Below are positions 1-7,878 of a stretch of 64,000 bases of DNA, in pieces; position 1 is the first letter of the stretch; every line of letters begins with the position of its first letter. Made by a program: the position numbers and the translations under genes. The notes beneath the pieces were generated by a model that saw only the letters and a list, made by a program, of their open reading frames with translations, was not told the DNA's origin and did not search any database. Source of the DNA: AWTP1-13 sp963840075 (GTDB lineage: Bacteria > Pseudomonadota > Alphaproteobacteria > Rhizobiales > Hyphomicrobiaceae); the NCBI GenBank assembly GCA_963840075.1, contig CAWIXS010000051.1:3996-67995 (forward strand). The letters are read 5' to 3'.

Positions 1-180
1 GGCGAGGCCCTCGGCGCGCGCCCATTCGGCCACCGCCGTGGCCTTGGTCGAGGTCATCTCCGACTTGAGGCCGCACAGCCACACGAGCCCAGGCTTGCCG
101 GCAGCCGCCGCCGGCTCGCGCAGATAGGCGATGCGCCGGCGCTCGGCGCCCGAGCCGACGACGAGGAATTGCGGTTCCAT
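1..180 (-). CDS. alpha/beta hydrolase, N-terminal part (runs off the window)
   Basis: The reverse strand opens with ATG at 180-178 and stays open for 60 codons to the window edge. The product begins MEPQFLVVGSGAE and contains the stretch GLVWLCGLKSEMTSTK. This resembles the oxyanion-side strand of alphaproteobacterial alpha/beta hydrolases, which usually read GFxSDMTGTKA at this point. The nucleophile elbow and the other catalytic residues lie outside the window, so the substrate cannot be given. It is divergent from the glycosyltransferase, and the 120-bp gap between them is filled with palindromic repeats. The family call rests on 60 residues only. Confidence 0.6.
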   Translation of the reverse strand, partial: MEPQFLVVGSGAERRRIAYLREPAAAAGKPGLVWLCGLKSEMTSTKATAVAEWARAEGLA

Positions 181-191
181 CCCGGCCATCG

Positions 192-293
192 AGGGGGCAG
201 ACCCCTCGCCTCCAACCTCGAAGCAGACTACCAAGGTCGCGTGCGAGGGTCTGACCCCCCGCAGCTGATCGGAGGCGAGAGGTCTGATCCCCG
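192..293. repeat. REP-like palindromes, GTCAGACCC family
   Basis: Three copies of a GGGTCTGACCC-like core lie between the divergent hydrolase and glycosyltransferase genes. The first (193-213, GGGGGCAGACCCCTCGCC...) and the last (271-292, GGAGGCGAGAGGTCTGATCCCC as two short blocks) form an imperfect inverted repeat. The middle copy is at 247-258. The same core recurs at 3345-3409, 15414-15439, 44299-44378 and 47439-47519. Confidence 0.75.
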
Positions 294-300
294 GCAACCC

Positions 301-1542
301 ATGCCCAAAGACCGGCCCACCATACTGCAAGTCATCCCGCAGCTCGATGCCGGCGGCGCCGAGCTCAGCGTCGTGGAGATTGCCGGCGCGGTCGCGCGCG
401 CGGGCGGGCGCGCCCTGGTGCTGGCCGAGCCCGGCCGCCTGGCGGCCGACATTGCGTCGGCGGGGGCCCAGGTCATTCCCTTTCCGGCGGCCACCAAGAA
501 CCCGCTGCGCCTCCTCGGCAACGCCCGCCGCATGGCCCGCATCGCGGCCCGGGAAGGCGTCGACCTGATCCACGCCCGCAGCCGGGCGCCGGCCTGGAGC
601 GCGCTCCTCGCCGCGCGGCGCATCGGGGTGCCGTTCGTGACCACCTACCACGGCGCCTACGGTGAATCGAACCGCTTGAAGCGGCTCTACAACAGCGTGA
701 TGGCGCGCGGCGACATGGTGATCGCCAACTCGCGCTTCACGGCCGGGCTGATCGCGGCCCGCTATGCAACGCCGCCCGAGCGCATCGAGGTGATCCACCG
801 CGGCGTCGATACCGCCCGGTTCGACCCGGCCGCCATCGCCCCCGAGCGGGCCGCGGCGCTGCGCCGGAGCTGGGGCGTGGGCCCCGAGGTGCCTGTGATC
901 CTGCACGCCGCCCGCCTGACGCGCTGGAAGGGCCAGGGCGTGCTGATCGACGCCGCGGCCCGGTTGCGGGCCCTGGGCCAGCTCGGCGAGGCCGTGGTGG
1001 TGCTCGCCGGCGACGCCCAGGGACGCGACGCCTATGTCGAGGCCCTGCGTGGCCAGATCGCCAGCCTGGGCCTCGAGGAGCATGTGCACCTCGTTGGGCA
1101 CGTCACCGACATTGCCGCGGCCTACCTTGCCGCGCACGTCACGGTTGTGGCGTCCACCGAGCCGGAGGCCTTCGGCCGCACGGCCATCGAGGCGGCGTCC
1201 GTCGGCTGCCCGGTGATCGCCACCGACCTCGGCGCGCCGCCCGAGACGGTGCTTGCCGGTGCGTCGGGCGCGGACACAGGCCTGACAGGGTGGCTGGTGC
1301 CGCCCGGCGATGCCGAGGCGCTGGCCCGGCGTCTGGCGCACGCCCTGGCCCTCTCCCCGTCTGCCCGAGGCGCCATTGGAGACCTGGCGCGCCGCCATGC
1401 AGCGGCGAATTTCTCTGTTGGTGCAATGCAGAGGAGGACGCTCTCCGTCTACGACCGGTTGCTGGGAACTGGCCTGCACGCCCGGCTAGAGGAGGATTCG
1501 TCCCACCACGGCTTTGTGCGCAGCCCCGTCCAACGAACTTGA
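301..1542 (+). CDS. glycosyltransferase family 4 (GT-B fold)
   Basis: A 413-residue protein from ATG 301. The open frame extends upstream to 169, but that part is palindromic repeat, and the family N-terminus (TILQVIPQLDAGGAELS) starts just after this ATG. The GGAEL glycine loop is near residue 17. The C-terminal donor-binding domain carries the GT4 retaining EX7E motif within EPEAFGRTAIEAA (about residues 285-297). Enzymes of this type transfer a sugar from a nucleotide-sugar onto polysaccharide, LPS or glycolipid acceptors at the inner face of the cytoplasmic membrane. No signal peptide or TM segment is seen. The acceptor and sugar cannot be told from sequence, and no polysaccharide cluster follows. 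Confidence 0.85.
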   Translation: MPKDRPTILQVIPQLDAGGAELSVVEIAGAVARAGGRALVLAEPGRLAADIASAGAQVIPFPAATKNPLRLLGNARRMARIAAREGVDLIHARSRAPAWSALLAARRIGVPFVTTYHGAYGESNRLKRLYNSVMARGDMVIANSRFTAGLIAARYATPPERIEVIHRGVDTARFDPAAIAPERAAALRRSWGVGPEVPVILHAARLTRWKGQGVLIDAAARLRALGQLGEAVVVLAGDAQGRDAYVEALRGQIASLGLEEHVHLVGHVTDIAAAYLAAHVTVVASTEPEAFGRTAIEAASVGCPVIATDLGAPPETVLAGASGADTGLTGWLVPPGDAEALARRLAHALALSPSARGAIGDLARRHAAANFSVGAMQRRTLSVYDRLLGTGLHARLEEDSSHHGFVRSPVQRT

Positions 1543-1634
1543 CTCGCGGCAACATCGCACCAATTGTTGCACCCTGAGCGCCGCTGGGCTGCCTCGTCGG
1601 GGGTGGCCCGCTTTGGCGTTGGCTCAACAACGGA

Positions 1635-1651
1635 AAGGAGACTGCAACATA
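1635..1651 (+). promoter_or_regulatory. infC ribosome binding site and ATA start codon
   Basis: AAGGAG at 1635-1640 is followed eight bases later by ATA (1649-1651), in frame with infC. The nearest ATG (1661) lies 20 bases after the Shine-Dalgarno, which is too far. Alphaproteobacterial IF3 proteins commonly begin (M)RRP, and translation from the ATA gives RRPMRAAPE. Rare start codons on infC are the known basis of IF3 autoregulation. Confidence 0.7.
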
Positions 1652-2188
1652 CGTCGTCCAATGCGGGCCGCGCCCGAGCGCGCGCCATCCGGACCGCGGA
1701 TGAACGAAGACATCCGTGTTCCCGAAGTTCGATTGATCGACCAGACCGGCCAGAACGTCGGCGTCGTTGAGACGGCGGCGGCCATGGCCCGCGCCACCGA
1801 GGCGGGGCTCGACCTGGTCGAGATTTCACCGGATTCCAAGCCGCCGGTTGCCAAGATCCTCGACTACGGCAAGTTCAAGTACCAGGAGCAGAAGAAGGCC
1901 GCGGAGGCGCGCAAGCGCCAGAAGGTCGTCGAGATCAAAGAGATCAAGATGCGTCCCAGCATCGACGATCATGACTACGACGTGAAGATGCGCTCCATGA
2001 AGCGCTTCTTCGACGACGGCGACAAGGTCAAGGTGACGCTGAAATTCCGCGGTCGCGAGCTGTCGCATCAGGAGCGCGGCTGGCAGGTCCTGCAGCGCGT
2101 GAAGGTGGACACCGAGCCCATCGCCAAGGTGGAATCGGAGCCGCGCATGGAAGGCCGCCAGATGGTCATGGTGCTGGCGCCGCGCTGA
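1649..2188 (+). CDS. infC: translation initiation factor IF-3
   Basis: A 179-residue IF3. The N-domain reads NEDIRVPEVRLIDQTGQ, the linker is the Lys-rich segment YGKFKYQEQKKAAEARKR, and the C-domain contains EIKMRPSIDDHDYDVKM and ends in GRQMVMVLAPR. All are hallmark IF3 segments. IF3 binds the 30S subunit, keeps the subunits apart and checks the start codon and initiator tRNA. The gene heads the usual infC-rpmI-rplT-pheS-pheT neighbourhood, although here a TPR gene is inserted after infC. The start was placed at ATA 1649 because of the well-spaced AAGGAG and family length. If only ATG were allowed, the start would be 1661. Confidence 0.95.
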   Translation: MRRPMRAAPERAPSGPRMNEDIRVPEVRLIDQTGQNVGVVETAAAMARATEAGLDLVEISPDSKPPVAKILDYGKFKYQEQKKAAEARKRQKVVEIKEIKMRPSIDDHDYDVKMRSMKRFFDDGDKVKVTLKFRGRELSHQERGWQVLQRVKVDTEPIAKVESEPRMEGRQMVMVLAPR

Positions 2189-2337
2189 CGCGAGGCGGCG
2201 AGTCCTCGGGTTTCAGGGCTCCGCGAGCAGGGCCCTGAGCCCATCCCGCCCGAGCGCTACCCGGAAGATCTGTGCGCTAGCCGCGCCACATTGCGCTGCT
2301 ACATGAACGGAGGTCCACCTCGAAGGGGGCAGCCGTC

Positions 2338-2934
2338 ATGCTCATGTGGATCGCCGTGGTTCTGGTGCTCCTCCTGCCGGCGGCAGCGCTTGCCGGCCCG
2401 CTGGAGGACTGCGAGCAGGAACGGGACAACGACCGCCGCATCTGGGGGTGCACGGAGCGCCTGCGCAAGTTTCCGCGCGATGCCGTCTCCTACGTCAACC
2501 GCGGCAAGGCGTACCTGAAGACCGGCGACCTGGACCGCGCCATCGCCGACAACACCAAGGCGACCGAGCTGGACGCGGCCTATGCCGCGGCCTATTTCCA
2601 CCGCGGCCTCGCCTACGAGGGCAAGCAGCAGGGCGATCGCGCGCTCGCCGACTACAGCACGGCGATCGAGGTCAATTCCAGGTACGCGTGGGCCTACAAT
2701 GCGCGCGCCTCGCTCTACCTCAAGACCGGCCGGATTGAGGCGGCCATGCGCGACGCCGAGCGCGCTGTCCAGCTCCACCCCCACGACGCGCAGTTCGTGG
2801 ACACGCGCGCCCACGTCTACGAGGCCCTCGGGCGTGCCAAGGACGCCATCGCCGACTACCGCCGGGCGCTCTCGGCGGACCCGTCGCTGCAATCGAGCCG
2901 GGCCGGCCTGAAACGGCTCGGCGCGCTGCCCTGA
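2338..2934 (+). CDS. secreted/periplasmic tetratricopeptide-repeat protein
   Basis: A 198-residue protein with an N-terminal hydrophobic signal (MLMWIAVVLVLLLPAAALAG, cleavage probably after ALA-G). Three to four TPR units follow, recognisable as AYLKTGDLDRAIADNTKA, AYEGKQQGDRALADYSTAI, LYLKTGRIEAAMRDAERAV and VYEALGRAKDAIADYRRAL. TPRs are helical protein-interaction repeats, and no enzymatic domain is visible. It sits between infC and rpmI, an unusual guest in that operon. Its own ribosome site is AGGGGG before ATG 2338, and 149 bp separate it from infC. The function is unknown. Confidence 0.85.
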   Translation: MLMWIAVVLVLLLPAAALAGPLEDCEQERDNDRRIWGCTERLRKFPRDAVSYVNRGKAYLKTGDLDRAIADNTKATELDAAYAAAYFHRGLAYEGKQQGDRALADYSTAIEVNSRYAWAYNARASLYLKTGRIEAAMRDAERAVQLHPHDAQFVDTRAHVYEALGRAKDAIADYRRALSADPSLQSSRAGLKRLGALP

Positions 2935-3130
2935 GGGTTGGCGGCCGCAAGCGCGGTACAATGGCGGGGCGGGCGTCGATTCGCGCAAAACTCGTTGCAC
3001 GCCCGACCGCTTCGCCCTATGAAGCGCCGTTCCAAGCCGCCCGGCGGGGCATGCCGTGGCGGCTTCAACGCTTTCAACAATCGTGCTCGCCCCGTTCGAT
3101 CGGGGGCCCCGGGCCATAAGGAGAAGCAAA

Positions 3131-3331
3131 ATGCCCAAACTGAAGACCAAGAGCGGCGCCAAGAAGCGCTTCAAGATGACGGCTACGGGCAAGGTCAAGG
3201 TTCAGGCCCAGGGCAAGCGGCACGGCATGATCAAGCGCACGGCCAAGTTCGTGCGCACCGCGCGCGGCACCATGGTGCTCTCCGACAGCGATGCCAAGAT
3301 CGTCAAGAAGTACATGCCCTACAACCGCTGA
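3131..3331 (+). CDS. rpmI: 50S ribosomal protein L35
   Basis: A 66-residue, very basic protein. It starts MPKLKTKSGAKKRF and ends KKYMPYNR, as in bacterial L35, and the length is typical. The ribosome site AAGGAG (3118-3123) precedes ATG 3131. The long open frame upstream of the ATG is not part of the protein. L35 is a structural component of the large subunit. rplT follows after a 108-bp spacer that holds a large inverted repeat. Confidence 0.98.
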   Translation: MPKLKTKSGAKKRFKMTATGKVKVQAQGKRHGMIKRTAKFVRTARGTMVLSDSDAKIVKKYMPYNR

Positions 3332-3344
3332 CCGAGCCGCAACC

Positions 3345-3409
3345 GGGGTCAGACCCCTGGCCACGCGCCTCCGATCCAACGCAACGGCAGCGGCCAGGGG
3401 TCTGACCCC
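3345..3409. repeat. inverted repeat of the GTCAGACCC family between rpmI and rplT
   Basis: GGGGTCAGACCCCTGGCC at 3345-3362 is matched exactly in inverse at 3392-3409, an 18-bp perfect stem with a 29-bp loop. Each arm also contains the smaller palindrome GGGGTCAGACCCC. If rpmI and rplT are co-transcribed, this forms a strong hairpin in the mRNA. No T-run follows, so it is not a typical terminator. Confidence 0.9.
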
Positions 3410-3439
3410 GTCCCAGACCTCATCTGACGGAGCAAAACC

Positions 3440-3802
3440 ATGGCACGCGTGAAACGCGGCGTCACCGCCCACGCCAAGCACAAGAAGGTCTTGAAGAAGG
3501 CCAAGGGCTACTACGGCCGGCGCAAGAACACGATCCGGATCGCCAAGCAGGCGGTCGAGAAGGCGATGCAGTACGCCTATCGCGACCGCAAGCGCAAGAA
3601 GCGCACCTTCCGCGCGCTCTGGATCCAGCGCATCAACGCGGCGGTGCGCGAGCACGGCCTCACCTACGGCCGATTTATCGACGGCCTGGGCAAGGCCGGC
3701 GTCGAGGTCGACCGCAAGGTGCTGGCCGACCTCGCCATCAAGGATGCCGCGGGCTTCAAGGCGCTGGTGGACCAGGCCGCCGCGAAGCTCAAAGCGGCGT
3801 AA
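3440..3802 (+). CDS. rplT: 50S ribosomal protein L20
   Basis: A 120-residue protein. It begins MARVKRGVTAHAKHKKVLK, contains YYGRRKNTIRIAKQAVEKA and LWIQRINAAVREHGL, and is of normal family length. L20 binds 23S rRNA early in 50S assembly. In some bacteria it also represses its own operon by binding the mRNA, but no such site was recognised here. The ribosome site ACGGAG precedes ATG 3440. It is followed by an intergenic repeat and pheS. Confidence 0.98.
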   Translation: MARVKRGVTAHAKHKKVLKKAKGYYGRRKNTIRIAKQAVEKAMQYAYRDRKRKKRTFRALWIQRINAAVREHGLTYGRFIDGLGKAGVEVDRKVLADLAIKDAAGFKALVDQAAAKLKAA

Positions 3803-3805
3803 GGC

Positions 3806-3917
3806 GTCATCCCGGAATTGCGCGAAGCGCGATATCCGGGACCCAGGGCCGCAAGGCGAGCGCGGAGTCCTTGGCCCTGGGTACCGGCTCTCGCGCTTCG
3901 CACTCGGCCGGCATGAC
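3806..3917. repeat. about 110-bp intergenic repeat (GTCATCCCGG...GGCATGAC)
   Basis: The segment opens GTCATCCCGGAATTGCGCG and closes CGGCCGGCATGAC, so its ends are inverted. It has internal inverted pieces: ATATCCGGGACCCAGG faces CCTGGGTACC. A close relative is at 33671-33784 and more diverged ones are at 7622-7732 and 48860-49002. Such elements are common in Hyphomicrobiales intergenic spaces. This copy fills the gap between rplT and pheS. Confidence 0.85.
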
Positions 3918-3954
3918 ACGGTTAGGTGCGATTGCAGCGCACGGCAGGTGAACC

Positions 3955-5028
3955 ATGACTGAGCCAACGGACATCTCCGCGCTCGAAGCTGCGCTCCTCG
4001 CTGAAATCGGTGCTGCATCCGACGTCGGCGCCATCGAGCGCGTGCGCATTGCCGCGCTCGGCAAGAAGGGCCGCATCCCCGAGCTGCTGGCGAAGCTGGG
4101 CTCGCTGCCCGCCGACCAGCGCAAGGCGTTCGGACAGGCGGTCAACACCCTCAAGACCCGCGTCGGCGACGCGCTGGAGAGCCGCAAGGCGGAGCTGGAG
4201 AGGAAGGCGCTGAGCGCGCGCCTCGCCACCGAGACCGCCGACGTGACCCTGCCGGTCCGTCTCGGACCGTTGCAGGAGGGGCGCATCCACCCGGTGAGCC
4301 AGGTGTTCGACGAGGTCACCGAGATCTTCGCCGACATGGGCTTCTCGGTCGCCGAGGGGCCCGACATCGAGACCGACGATCTCAACTTCACCAGGCTGAA
4401 CATCCCGCCCGAGCATCCCGCCCGGCAGGAGCACGACACCTTCTACTTCCACCCCAAGGCCGACGGCTCGCGCATGCTGCTCCGCACGCATACGAGCCCG
4501 GTGCAGATCCGCACCATGCTGACGCAGAAGCCGCCGATCCGCGTGATCGTGCCGGGCCGCGTCTACCGCATCGACAGCGATGCAACGCATACGCCGATGT
4601 TCCACCAGATCGAGGGGCTGGTGATCGACGAGACGACGCACCTGGGCCACCTCAAGTGGGTCCTGGAGGAGTTCTGCAAGGCGTTCTTCGAGGTGGACGC
4701 GGTGCGCATGCGGTTCCGTGCGTCGCATTTCCCCTTCACCGAGCCGTCGATGGAGGTGGACCTCGACGCGGCTGCGATCGGCAAGCCGGGGCAGTGGCTG
4801 GAGATCCTGGGCAGCGGCATGGTGCACCCCAACGTCATCCGCAACTGCAACCTCGACCCCGACAAGTACCAGGGCTTCGCCTTCGGCATGGGGCTCGACC
4901 GCATCGCCATGCTGAAATACGGCATCCCCGACCTGCGCGACATGTTCTCCGCCGACCTGCGCTGGCTCCGGCACTACGGCTTCACCGCCCTCGACGTGCC
5001 GACGCTCGCCGGCGGCCTGTCGGGTTGA
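3955..5028 (+). CDS. pheS: phenylalanine--tRNA ligase alpha subunit
   Basis: A 357-residue class II synthetase subunit. It has an N-terminal coiled coil (residues 1-90). Motif 2 lies around PGRVYRIDSDATHTPMFHQ, and the C-terminal part contains GLGMDRIAML-type motif 3, here FAFGMGLDRIAMLKYG. With PheT it forms the alpha2beta2 enzyme that charges tRNA-Phe in the cytoplasm. ATG 3955 follows CAGGTGAACC. pheT lies 146 bp downstream, and the gap holds a palindromic repeat, whereas in most bacteria the two genes nearly abut. Confidence 0.98.
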   Translation: MTEPTDISALEAALLAEIGAASDVGAIERVRIAALGKKGRIPELLAKLGSLPADQRKAFGQAVNTLKTRVGDALESRKAELERKALSARLATETADVTLPVRLGPLQEGRIHPVSQVFDEVTEIFADMGFSVAEGPDIETDDLNFTRLNIPPEHPARQEHDTFYFHPKADGSRMLLRTHTSPVQIRTMLTQKPPIRVIVPGRVYRIDSDATHTPMFHQIEGLVIDETTHLGHLKWVLEEFCKAFFEVDAVRMRFRASHFPFTEPSMEVDLDAAAIGKPGQWLEILGSGMVHPNVIRNCNLDPDKYQGFAFGMGLDRIAMLKYGIPDLRDMFSADLRWLRHYGFTALDVPTLAGGLSG

Positions 5029-5060
5029 GGCGGAGACGCGGCCGTGAAAAACGCGATGAT

Positions 5061-5157
5061 CGTAGGGTGCAATAAGGCGATAGCCGCATTGCACCGATGC
5101 TCCCTCCGATCCGCGCGGATCGGTGCAATACGGGCTAACGCCCTATTGCACCCTACG
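5061..5157. repeat. inverted repeat between pheS and pheT
   Basis: CGTAGGGTGCAATAAGGCG (5061-5079) is matched in inverse by CGCCCTATTGCACCCTACG (5139-5157), with one mismatch. Inside is a second inverted pair, GCATTGCACCGAT facing ATCGGTGCAATA. The motif GTAGGGTGCAATA...GCATTGCACC looks like a mobile intergenic repeat unit. A partial echo (GGTGCATCGGCGCAATGCGG) is at 21836-21855. Confidence 0.85.
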
Positions 5158-5174
5158 CGTAGAGAGGCGTTGCG

Positions 5175-7610
5175 ATGAAGATCACGCTCTCCTGGCTCAA
5201 GGATCATCTGGACACGGCGGCATCCGTCGAGGAGCTGGCCGACAAGCTCTCCGCCATGGGGCTCGAGGTCGAGAGCATCGACGATCCCGGCAAGAAGCTC
5301 GCGCCCTTCACCATCGCCAAGGTGCTGGACGCCAAACCGCATCCGAATGCCGACCGGCTGAGGGTGTGCAAGGTCGATATCGGCAAAGGCGTCGTCGAGG
5401 TCGTGTGCGGTGCGCCCAACGCCAAGAGCGGCATGGTCGCTGTTTTCGCGCCCATCGGCAGCTACATCCCCGGCACCGGCATCACGCTGGAGGCAAAGCC
5501 CGTGCGGGGCGTGGTCTCCGCCGGCATGCTGGTCTCGGAGCGCGAGCTCGAGATCTCCGACGACCACCAGGGCATCATCGAGCTGGATGCGGCCTTCGCC
5601 GACGAGCTGGGCCGGCGCTACGCCGACGTATTCGGACTATCCGATCCCGTGCTCGACGTGAAGCTCACGCCCAACCGGCCGGACTGCACCGGCGTGCGCG
5701 GCATCGCCCGCGACCTCGCCGCGGCAGGCATGGGCAAGCTGAAGCCCGAGAAAAAGCTCGCCGGGGTGGAGGGCGACTACGACTGCCCGATCGACATCCG
5801 CCTCGACTTTCCCGCGGAGGCGCGCGACGCCTGCCCCTGTTTCGCCGGACGCTACATCCGCGGCGTCAGCAACGGCCCCGCTCCGGCGTGGATGCAGCAG
5901 CGCCTCAAGGCGGTGGGCCTCAGGCCGATCAACGCGCTGGTGGACGTGACCAACTACATCAGCCTCGACCGCGGGCGCCCGCTGCACGTCTACGACGCCG
6001 ACAAGCTCGTCGGCGCCATCGGCGCGCGCCTCGGCCGCAAGGGCGAGAGGTTTCTCGCGCTGGACGGCAAGACCTGCGAGGTCGACGACACCATGTGCGT
6101 GATCGCCGACGCGCGCGCGGTGCTGGGCTTGGGCGGCATCATGGGCGGCGAGGCGACGGGCGTCACCAGCGAGACCCGCAACATCCTCATCGAGTGCGCC
6201 TACTTCGATCCCCTGCGCACGGCGGCGACGGGGCGCAAGGCCGGCATCACCAGCGACGCGCGCTATCGCTTCGAGCGCGGCGTCGACCCGGCCTTCATCG
6301 GCCCCGGCCTCGACCTCGCCACCGCCACGATGCTGGAGGTGGCCGGCGGCGAGCCGTCCAAGGCGAAGGTCGCCGGCGCGCCGCCGGAGGCCAAGACCGT
6401 CATCGCCTTCGATTTCGGCCTGGTGGAAAAGCTCGCCGGCCTTGCCCTGCCCGAGAAGGAGATGCGCCGCACTCTGGAGGCGCTGGGCTTCGCCGTCGAC
6501 GGCAAGGGCGGCAACAAGGGCGGCAAGGCGAAGGTGACGGCGCCCAGCTGGCGCCCCGACATTCACGGGCCCGCCGATCTGGTCGAGGAGGTCGTGCGCA
6601 TCGCCGGCCTCGACACGGTGCCCTCGGTGCCGATCCCGCGCCCCAGCGGCGTCGCGCGGCCGGTGCTCACGGAGACCCAGCGCCGCGTGCGCCGCGCGCG
6701 CCGCGTGCTGGCGGGCCGCGGGCTCATCGAGGCCGTGACGTGGTCCTTCATCGCGCGTGCCGCAGCCGAGGCGTTCGGCGGCGGCCGACACGCGCTGGAG
6801 GTCGCCAACCCCGTCTCCAGCGAGATGACCTCCATGCGGCCGAGCCTTCTCCCCGGACTTCTGGCGGCCGTGCAGAAGAACCGCAATCGCGGCTTCGCCG
6901 ACGTTGCCCTGTTCGAGGTCGGGCAGGCCTACCGCGGCGATGCGCCCGAGGACCAGCTCCTCGCCGCCTCCGGGGTGCGTGCCGGCGCTGCGGCGCTGGC
7001 CGGCTCCGGCCGGCACTGGACGGGCGCCGCCGCCGAGGCCGGTCTCTACGAGGCCAAGGCCGATGTCGCAGCTCTGCTCGCCGGCCTCGGCTTCGACGCC
7101 GCCAAGGCGCAGGTGACGCGCGACGCGCCGGCCTGGTTCCATCCCGGCCGCTCCGCCGCCCTGAAGCTCGGCCCCAAGATCACGCTCGCCCATTTCGGCG
7201 AGCTCCATCCCGATACGCTGCGCTCCCTGGGCCTCGGCGGGCGCGTCGCGGCCTTCGAGCTGTTCCTCGAGGCCGTGCCGCCGGAGCGCCGCAAGGGTCT
7301 GGCGAAGGGCGCGCTCGCCGTCGCCGACCTTCTTCCGGTGCGCCGCGACTTCGCCTTCGTGCTGGACGCCGCCGTGCCCGCGGCCGACCTCGTGCGCGCC
7401 GCCGCGGCCGCCGACAAGAAGCTGATCACCGGCGTCAACGTGTTCGATCTGTTCGAGGGCGAGAGCCTGGGGCCCGGCAGGAAGTCGCTGGCGCTCGAGG
7501 TGACCTTGCAACCCACCGTCAAGACCCTGACGGACGAGGAGATCGAGGCCGTCGCCCAGCGCATCATCGCCGAGGTGAAGAAGGCCACCGGCGGCCAGAT
7601 CCGCGCCTGA
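5175..7610 (+). CDS. pheT: phenylalanine--tRNA ligase beta subunit
   Basis: An 811-residue protein of normal length. It starts MKITLSWLKDHLDTAASVEE. It has the tRNA-binding/EMAP-like domain (about 40-150, HPNADRLRVCKVD), the B3/B4 editing region (about 210-370), the B5 domain (about 400-480) and the C-terminal FDX-ACB anticodon-binding domain (about 715-809, DLLPVRRDFAFVLD). It binds tRNA-Phe and edits mischarged Tyr, partnering PheS. ATG 5175 is preceded by AGAGAGGCG. A 1068-codon overlapping open frame in another phase is a high-GC shadow. Confidence 0.98.
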   Translation: MKITLSWLKDHLDTAASVEELADKLSAMGLEVESIDDPGKKLAPFTIAKVLDAKPHPNADRLRVCKVDIGKGVVEVVCGAPNAKSGMVAVFAPIGSYIPGTGITLEAKPVRGVVSAGMLVSERELEISDDHQGIIELDAAFADELGRRYADVFGLSDPVLDVKLTPNRPDCTGVRGIARDLAAAGMGKLKPEKKLAGVEGDYDCPIDIRLDFPAEARDACPCFAGRYIRGVSNGPAPAWMQQRLKAVGLRPINALVDVTNYISLDRGRPLHVYDADKLVGAIGARLGRKGERFLALDGKTCEVDDTMCVIADARAVLGLGGIMGGEATGVTSETRNILIECAYFDPLRTAATGRKAGITSDARYRFERGVDPAFIGPGLDLATATMLEVAGGEPSKAKVAGAPPEAKTVIAFDFGLVEKLAGLALPEKEMRRTLEALGFAVDGKGGNKGGKAKVTAPSWRPDIHGPADLVEEVVRIAGLDTVPSVPIPRPSGVARPVLTETQRRVRRARRVLAGRGLIEAVTWSFIARAAAEAFGGGRHALEVANPVSSEMTSMRPSLLPGLLAAVQKNRNRGFADVALFEVGQAYRGDAPEDQLLAASGVRAGAAALAGSGRHWTGAAAEAGLYEAKADVAALLAGLGFDAAKAQVTRDAPAWFHPGRSAALKLGPKITLAHFGELHPDTLRSLGLGGRVAAFELFLEAVPPERRKGLAKGALAVADLLPVRRDFAFVLDAAVPAADLVRAAAAADKKLITGVNVFDLFEGESLGPGRKSLALEVTLQPTVKTLTDEEIEAVAQRIIAEVKKATGGQIRA

Positions 7611-7621
7611 GCGGGGCGGTC

Positions 7622-7732
7622 GTCACCCCGGTATCTTGCGGCAGCAACATATCGGGGACCCAGGGCCGCGGAAGCCTGCGACCACCTGCGAGGGTACCCG
7701 CAATATCTGCGCGCCAGGGGCCCTGGGAGGGC
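7622..7732. repeat. diverged copy of the GTCATCCCGG intergenic repeat
   Basis: GTCACCCCGGTATCTTGCGG followed by ATATCGGGGACCCAGGGCC, with a facing GGCCCTGGG near 7725. This is the same layout as 3806-3917 and 33671-33784 but with several substitutions. It occupies the space after pheT and could act as a convergent-gene boundary with the XRE regulator. Confidence 0.65.
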
Positions 7733-7878
7733 CGCCTGATGGCACAGCGCCCCTCGCCAAGGGTCTGGCACCTCCCGCAGGCGGGACGCGCCAGCGGTCG
7801 AATTTGTCCGGTGCATGCAACCGTTGACGGCCGGTTACCGGTGATATGTGTGGTGCCCCCGCCGCGTCCCGTGCGCCT

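Noticed and set aside
3955..5028. Phe-rich leader peptide attenuator before pheS
   Set aside because: The 152-bp upstream gap is an intergenic repeat; no short ORF with Phe codons and terminator was found.
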